From Dongia_B soli (GTDB taxonomy: Bacteria; Pseudomonadota; Alphaproteobacteria; Dongiales; Dongiaceae), in NCBI RefSeq assembly GCF_034044715.1, contig NZ_JAXCLW010000001.1, forward strand, positions 1 to 64,000: a DNA stretch of 64,000 nt. The letters run 5' to 3'. Of this stretch, positions 60,936 to 64,000 are shown in pieces. The notes beneath the pieces were generated by a model, which was not told where the DNA came from, made no database searches, and worked only from the letters and a program-made list of their open reading frames with translations. How positions within the stretch are numbered: position 1 is the first letter of the stretch; every line of letters starts with the position of its first letter. A program made the position numbers and the translations under genes.

Positions 60936-62762
60936 ATGCCCGTAGCACCCCCCCAACTCACTTTGCGCAATGCCACCGTCACCTTCGGCGGGCGGCCGCT
61001 TTTCGCCAATATCACCATGAGCCTCGGCAAAGGCGAGCGGGTCTGCCTGGTCGGCGCCAATGGCTCTGGCAAATCGACAATCCTCAAGGCTTTGGCCGGC
61101 GAGGTCGAACTGGATGGCGGCCAGCGCTTCCTGCAGCCGGGCATAACGGTCGGCTATTTGCCGCAGAACCCCGACCTTTCGCTTGGCGGAACGGTCGCTG
61201 GCTATATCGGTGCCGGCCTGGCCGATCCCGAAGGCGAAACCTATCGCATCGATGCGGTTCTTGATCATCTCGATCTGGATGGCAGCCGCGATATCTCCAC
61301 CTTGTCGGGCGGTGAAGGCCGCCGCACAGCCTTGGGACGTGTCCTGGTAAGGCGGCCGGATCTGCTGCTGCTGGACGAGCCGACCAACCATCTCGACCTG
61401 CCCACGATTGAATGGCTGGAAGAAGAACTGGCGGCCTTTCCCGGCGGCATCCTGATGATCAGCCACGATCGCACCTTTCTGACCAAATTGACGCGACGGC
61501 TGTTGTGGCTCGATCGCGGCCGCATGTTCGAGCTGGATGACGGCTTTGCGAAGTTCGAAGACTGGTCCAACGGCATCATCGAGCAGGAAGCGGCGGAAAA
61601 TTACCGGCTGCAAAAGCGCATCGAGCAGGAGGAATACTGGCTGGCGCGCGGCGTCACCGCCCGCCGGTCCCGCAATGAAGGCCGCCGCCGCAACTTGTTT
61701 GCCCTTCGCAAGCAACGGGCCGAAGCGCTGAAGGCGCGCGGCAAGGCGAAGCTTGCCTTGTCGGAAGCCGAAAGCGGCGGCCAACTGGTGATCGAGGCCA
61801 TCGATATCAGCAAGTGTTTCATCCGGCCGGACGGCAGCGAGGTTACGATCGTCGATGGTTTCTCAACGCGGATTCAGCGCGGCGACCGGCTCGGCCTGAT
61901 CGGCCCCAATGGCGCCGGCAAGAGCACCATTCTGAAATTGCTGACCGGCCAGATGCAGCCGGATTCCGGCACGATCCGCCTCGGCACCAATCTCATGCCG
62001 CTCTATCTCGACCAGCGGCGCATGGTTTTCGATCTCGACAAAACGCTGTGGCAGACCCTGGCGCCGGGCGGGGGCGATTCGATCGATGTACGGGGCCAGC
62101 AGCGCCATGTCGTCGCCTATCTTCGGGACTTCCTGTTCAATGACAAACAGGCAACGATGACGGTGCGGACTTTGTCGGGCGGCGAGCGCGCGCGCTTGAT
62201 GCTGGCAAAGCTTTTCGCGCAGCCCAGCAACCTCATCGTGCTCGACGAGCCGACCAATGATCTGGACATGGATACGCTCGACCTGCTTCAGGAAGTGCTG
62301 TCCGATTACGATGGCACCTTGCTGCTGGTGAGCCATGATCGCGATTTTCTCGATCGCCTGGTCACCAGCGTGATCGCGGTCGAAGGCGATGGCGAGGTGG
62401 CCGAATATCCCGGCGGCTATAGCGATTACCTGATCCAGCGACCTGAACCGAAAGCCGTGGCCAGCGACAAGGCGGCGAAAAAGCCGGCGACCGAAAAAGC
62501 ACCGCCGCCGGCACGTGCACCGCAACGGCTGAGCTCCAAGGAACAACGTGAGCTGGACGATCTGCCGGGCCGGATCGCCACTCTGGAAAAGGAGATCCAG
62601 GTGATCGAAACCGCCTTGGCCGATCCCGATCTCTATAGCCGCGATCCGCAGAAATTCGCCAAGGCCAGCGATCTGCTGGCCGGCAAGAAGACGGCGCTTG
62701 CCGAGGCTGAGACCCGTTGGTTGGAACTGGAAGAAAAACGCGCTGAACTGGCGGCCGGCTGA
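60936..62762 (+). CDS. ABC-F family ATPase (Uup-like)
   Basis: This 608-residue protein has two ABC ATPase domains and no membrane segments. Walker A motifs are GANGSGKST (near residue 42) and GPNGAGKST (near residue 325), signatures LSGGEGRR and LSGGERAR, and Walker B LLLLDEPTNHLD and LIVLDEPTNDLD. Between them is the linker typical of ABC-F. The C-terminal 100 residues (LSSKEQRELDDLPGRIATLEKEI) form the coiled coil found in Uup. Members act on ribosomes or on DNA structures; Uup is suggested by the tail. EamA follows after two bases. Confidence 0.9.
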   Translation: MPVAPPQLTLRNATVTFGGRPLFANITMSLGKGERVCLVGANGSGKSTILKALAGEVELDGGQRFLQPGITVGYLPQNPDLSLGGTVAGYIGAGLADPEGETYRIDAVLDHLDLDGSRDISTLSGGEGRRTALGRVLVRRPDLLLLDEPTNHLDLPTIEWLEEELAAFPGGILMISHDRTFLTKLTRRLLWLDRGRMFELDDGFAKFEDWSNGIIEQEAAENYRLQKRIEQEEYWLARGVTARRSRNEGRRRNLFALRKQRAEALKARGKAKLALSEAESGGQLVIEAIDISKCFIRPDGSEVTIVDGFSTRIQRGDRLGLIGPNGAGKSTILKLLTGQMQPDSGTIRLGTNLMPLYLDQRRMVFDLDKTLWQTLAPGGGDSIDVRGQQRHVVAYLRDFLFNDKQATMTVRTLSGGERARLMLAKLFAQPSNLIVLDEPTNDLDMDTLDLLQEVLSDYDGTLLLVSHDRDFLDRLVTSVIAVEGDGEVAEYPGGYSDYLIQRPEPKAVASDKAAKKPATEKAPPPARAPQRLSSKEQRELDDLPGRIATLEKEIQVIETALADPDLYSRDPQKFAKASDLLAGKKTALAEAETRWLELEEKRAELAAG

Positions 62763-62764
62763 TC

Positions 62765-63649
62765 ATGCTCCCAAGCCATGTGCTGCTGATGATCCTGGCG
62801 CAGGCCTTGTGGGGCGCCAATTTTGCCGTCACCAAAATGGGCCTTGGTCATTGGCCGCCGCTTTTCTTCGTTTGTATCCGGCTGGCTTTGGTCGCCCTCC
62901 TGCTGGTGCCGATGGTCGGCTTGCCGAAGCGCGCGCATCTGCCAGCCTTGCTGCGGCTGTGTTTTCTGCTTGGCGTCGTTCACTGGGCCACGCTGTTCAC
63001 CGGCCTTCTGCTGACCGATGCCGCCACCACCTCGATCATCATTCAAATCCAGGTGCCGATCTCGGCCCTGCTGGCGATCTTCTTCCAGGGCGACCGCATG
63101 GGCTGGCGACGCTGGTCCGGCATGGCGATCGCCTTTGCCGGCATCGCCCTGATCGTCGGCACGCCGCAATTCACCGGCGGGCTGCGCGGCGCCGGCCTGA
63201 TCCTCATTGCCGCCATTGCCTGGGCCGTCGCCAATATGGAGATCAAGAAACTCAGCGATCACATGGATGGATGGCGGCTCAATGCCTGGACCGGCTTGCT
63301 CGCGGCACCGATGACCTTCGTCATGTCGCTGCTGCTCGAACAGGGCCAGTGGCAGGCGATCAGCACGGCGGATTGGCGCGGCTGGTCGGCCATGGTCTAT
63401 CAGGTTCTGATCGTCACCACATTATGCTATGGCATCTGGTATGGCATGATGCGCCGTTATCCGATGTCGCTGGTCATGCCATTCACCTTGATGGAACCGG
63501 TTTTCGGTGCCGCTACCGCCGTGGTGCTCTTGGGCGAACCGGTCGGCGGGCGGCTGATTGTCGGAACCGCGATTACGCTCGTCGGCCTCGCCATCCTGGT
63601 CCTGCGCCGGCCGCAGGCCGTCGCACAACCGGTTGGCCCCGGTGCCTAG
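62765..63649 (+). CDS. EamA/DMT superfamily transporter
   Basis: This 294-residue permease has ten predicted membrane helices arranged as two EamA repeats. It begins VLLMILAQALWGANFAVTKMGL with the usual WGxNF/xxK motif, and the second repeat begins GLILIAAIAWAVANMEIKKLS with W-x-x-N. The protein ends in a short proline-containing tail. EamA exporters move amino acids, nucleotides or metabolites; the substrate is unknown. It starts two bases after the ABC-F stop and is 29 bases upstream of the amidase gene. Confidence 0.87.
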   Translation: MLPSHVLLMILAQALWGANFAVTKMGLGHWPPLFFVCIRLALVALLLVPMVGLPKRAHLPALLRLCFLLGVVHWATLFTGLLLTDAATTSIIIQIQVPISALLAIFFQGDRMGWRRWSGMAIAFAGIALIVGTPQFTGGLRGAGLILIAAIAWAVANMEIKKLSDHMDGWRLNAWTGLLAAPMTFVMSLLLEQGQWQAISTADWRGWSAMVYQVLIVTTLCYGIWYGMMRRYPMSLVMPFTLMEPVFGAATAVVLLGEPVGGRLIVGTAITLVGLAILVLRRPQAVAQPVGPGA

Positions 63650-63678
63650 TACGAACCAATCTTAGTCGGGGCAGCGCC

Positions 63679-64000
63679 ATGCAATTGATCGATTTGCCAT
63701 CTCCCAATTTCGATGATCGCCCGGCCGGCGGGCCGATCGATATGCTCTTGCTCCATTACACCGGCATGCAGAGCGGCGACGAAGCGATCGCCCGGCTGCG
63801 CGATCCCGCTGCCCGGGTCAGCAGCCATTATGTGGTGGACGAAGACGGTTCCATCCTCTCTCTGGTGCCGGAGGGAAAACGCGCTTGGCATGCCGGCGTC
63901 AGTTCCTGGGCCGGGGCCCGCGATATCAATGCCCGCTCGATCGGCATCGAAATCGTCAATCCGGGTCACGACTGGGGCTATCGGCCCTTTCCTGAAGTGC
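63679..64000 (+). CDS. N-acetylmuramoyl-L-alanine amidase (AmpD/AmiD type), cut by window edge
   Basis: The first 107 residues of an Amidase_2-family enzyme are present, and the frame is open to the right edge. It begins MQLIDLPSPNFDDRP and has the first zinc ligand in MLLLHYTGM (His26), the strand VSSHYVVDEDGSILSLVPEGKRAWHAGVSSW with further active-site residues, and the GIEIVNPGHDWG motif with the catalytic Glu. These enzymes cleave the bond between muramic acid and the peptide stem, in cell-wall recycling or turnover. No signal peptide is seen, which favours a cytosolic recycling role. It follows the EamA gene closely and may be in the same operon. Confidence 0.9.
   Translation, partial: MQLIDLPSPNFDDRPAGGPIDMLLLHYTGMQSGDEAIARLRDPAARVSSHYVVDEDGSILSLVPEGKRAWHAGVSSWAGARDINARSIGIEIVNPGHDWGYRPFPEV

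Overview
The window is a GC-rich chromosomal segment from an alphaproteobacterium, most likely a free-living, cobalamin-using member of the Rhodospirillales or a close relative. That placement is inferred from family content: a Usg protein, CpdR, a ChvG/ChvI-like two-component pair, a SAM-II riboswitch, GluQRS, an HpnP-type hopanoid methylase, B12-dependent ribonucleotide reductase, the ethylmalonyl-CoA pathway, and the gene order tlpA / argH-lptM-lysA-DUF4175-cpdR. I see no insertion sequence, prophage, CRISPR array, rRNA or tRNA. This is core-genome territory with dense, short operons.

Layout. 1-1.5 kb: groES-groEL (groEL cut by the window edge) behind a CIRCE operator. 1.7-10.3 kb: housekeeping genes (usg, a YqaA-type membrane protein, dsbB, coq7, an HNH nuclease, an esterase, gluQ, terC), two tandem DUF4743/Nudix paralogues and a membrane-anchored aspartic protease. 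10.3-13.6 kb: bluB, ethylmalonyl-CoA mutase, and an upstream GFA-domain gene that has lost its stop by an apparent one-base frameshift. 13.7-15.1 kb: metZ under a SAM-II riboswitch with its own terminator. 15.3-18.5 kb: a lipoprotein, response regulator and kinase with overlapping ends, followed by a terminator-ended structured region that may be a small RNA. 18.5-27.5 kb: an MFS exporter, then ccr-mcd-hutD-isomerase, msrA, an aldo/keto reductase, a HIG1-like miniprotein with cobalamin adenosyltransferase, and a YqhA-type protein. 27.7-33.7 kb: hpnP, an unknown protein, etfB-etfA-hbd and tlpA. 33.9-44.5 kb: argH-lptM-lysA, DUF4175, cpdR, a zinc-ribbon protein, ftsE-ftsX, a YdcF-type protein and plsC. 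44.5-51.1 kb: nrdJ behind a cluster of DnaA-box-like sites, a membrane protein, a C13-peptidase lipoprotein, and a MocR regulator divergent from a PNPOx-like gene. 51.1-64 kb: an M23 peptidase, xseA, purD, a D-lactate-dehydrogenase-like flavoenzyme, 5-oxoprolinase, a DjlA-like protein, an ABC-F protein, an EamA transporter and a partial amidase.

How the genes work together. Ccr, Mcd and Ecm are three signature enzymes of the ethylmalonyl-CoA pathway for acetyl-CoA assimilation. EtfAB is a plausible electron acceptor for Mcd, and the 3-hydroxybutyryl-CoA dehydrogenase may work in the same C4 acyl-CoA metabolism. Cobalamin is a second theme: BluB makes the lower ligand, PduO-type adenosyltransferase makes the coenzyme, and Ecm, NrdJ and the HpnP-like radical SAM protein would use cobalamin forms. 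Several envelope functions (DsbB, TlpA, FtsEX, M23 peptidase, DUF4175, LptM, amidase) sit between these metabolic blocks. The observations most worth checking are the putative small RNA beside the two-component system, the GFA/ecm joined frame, the SAM-II switch, the MocR operator and the DnaA-box cluster before nrdJ.
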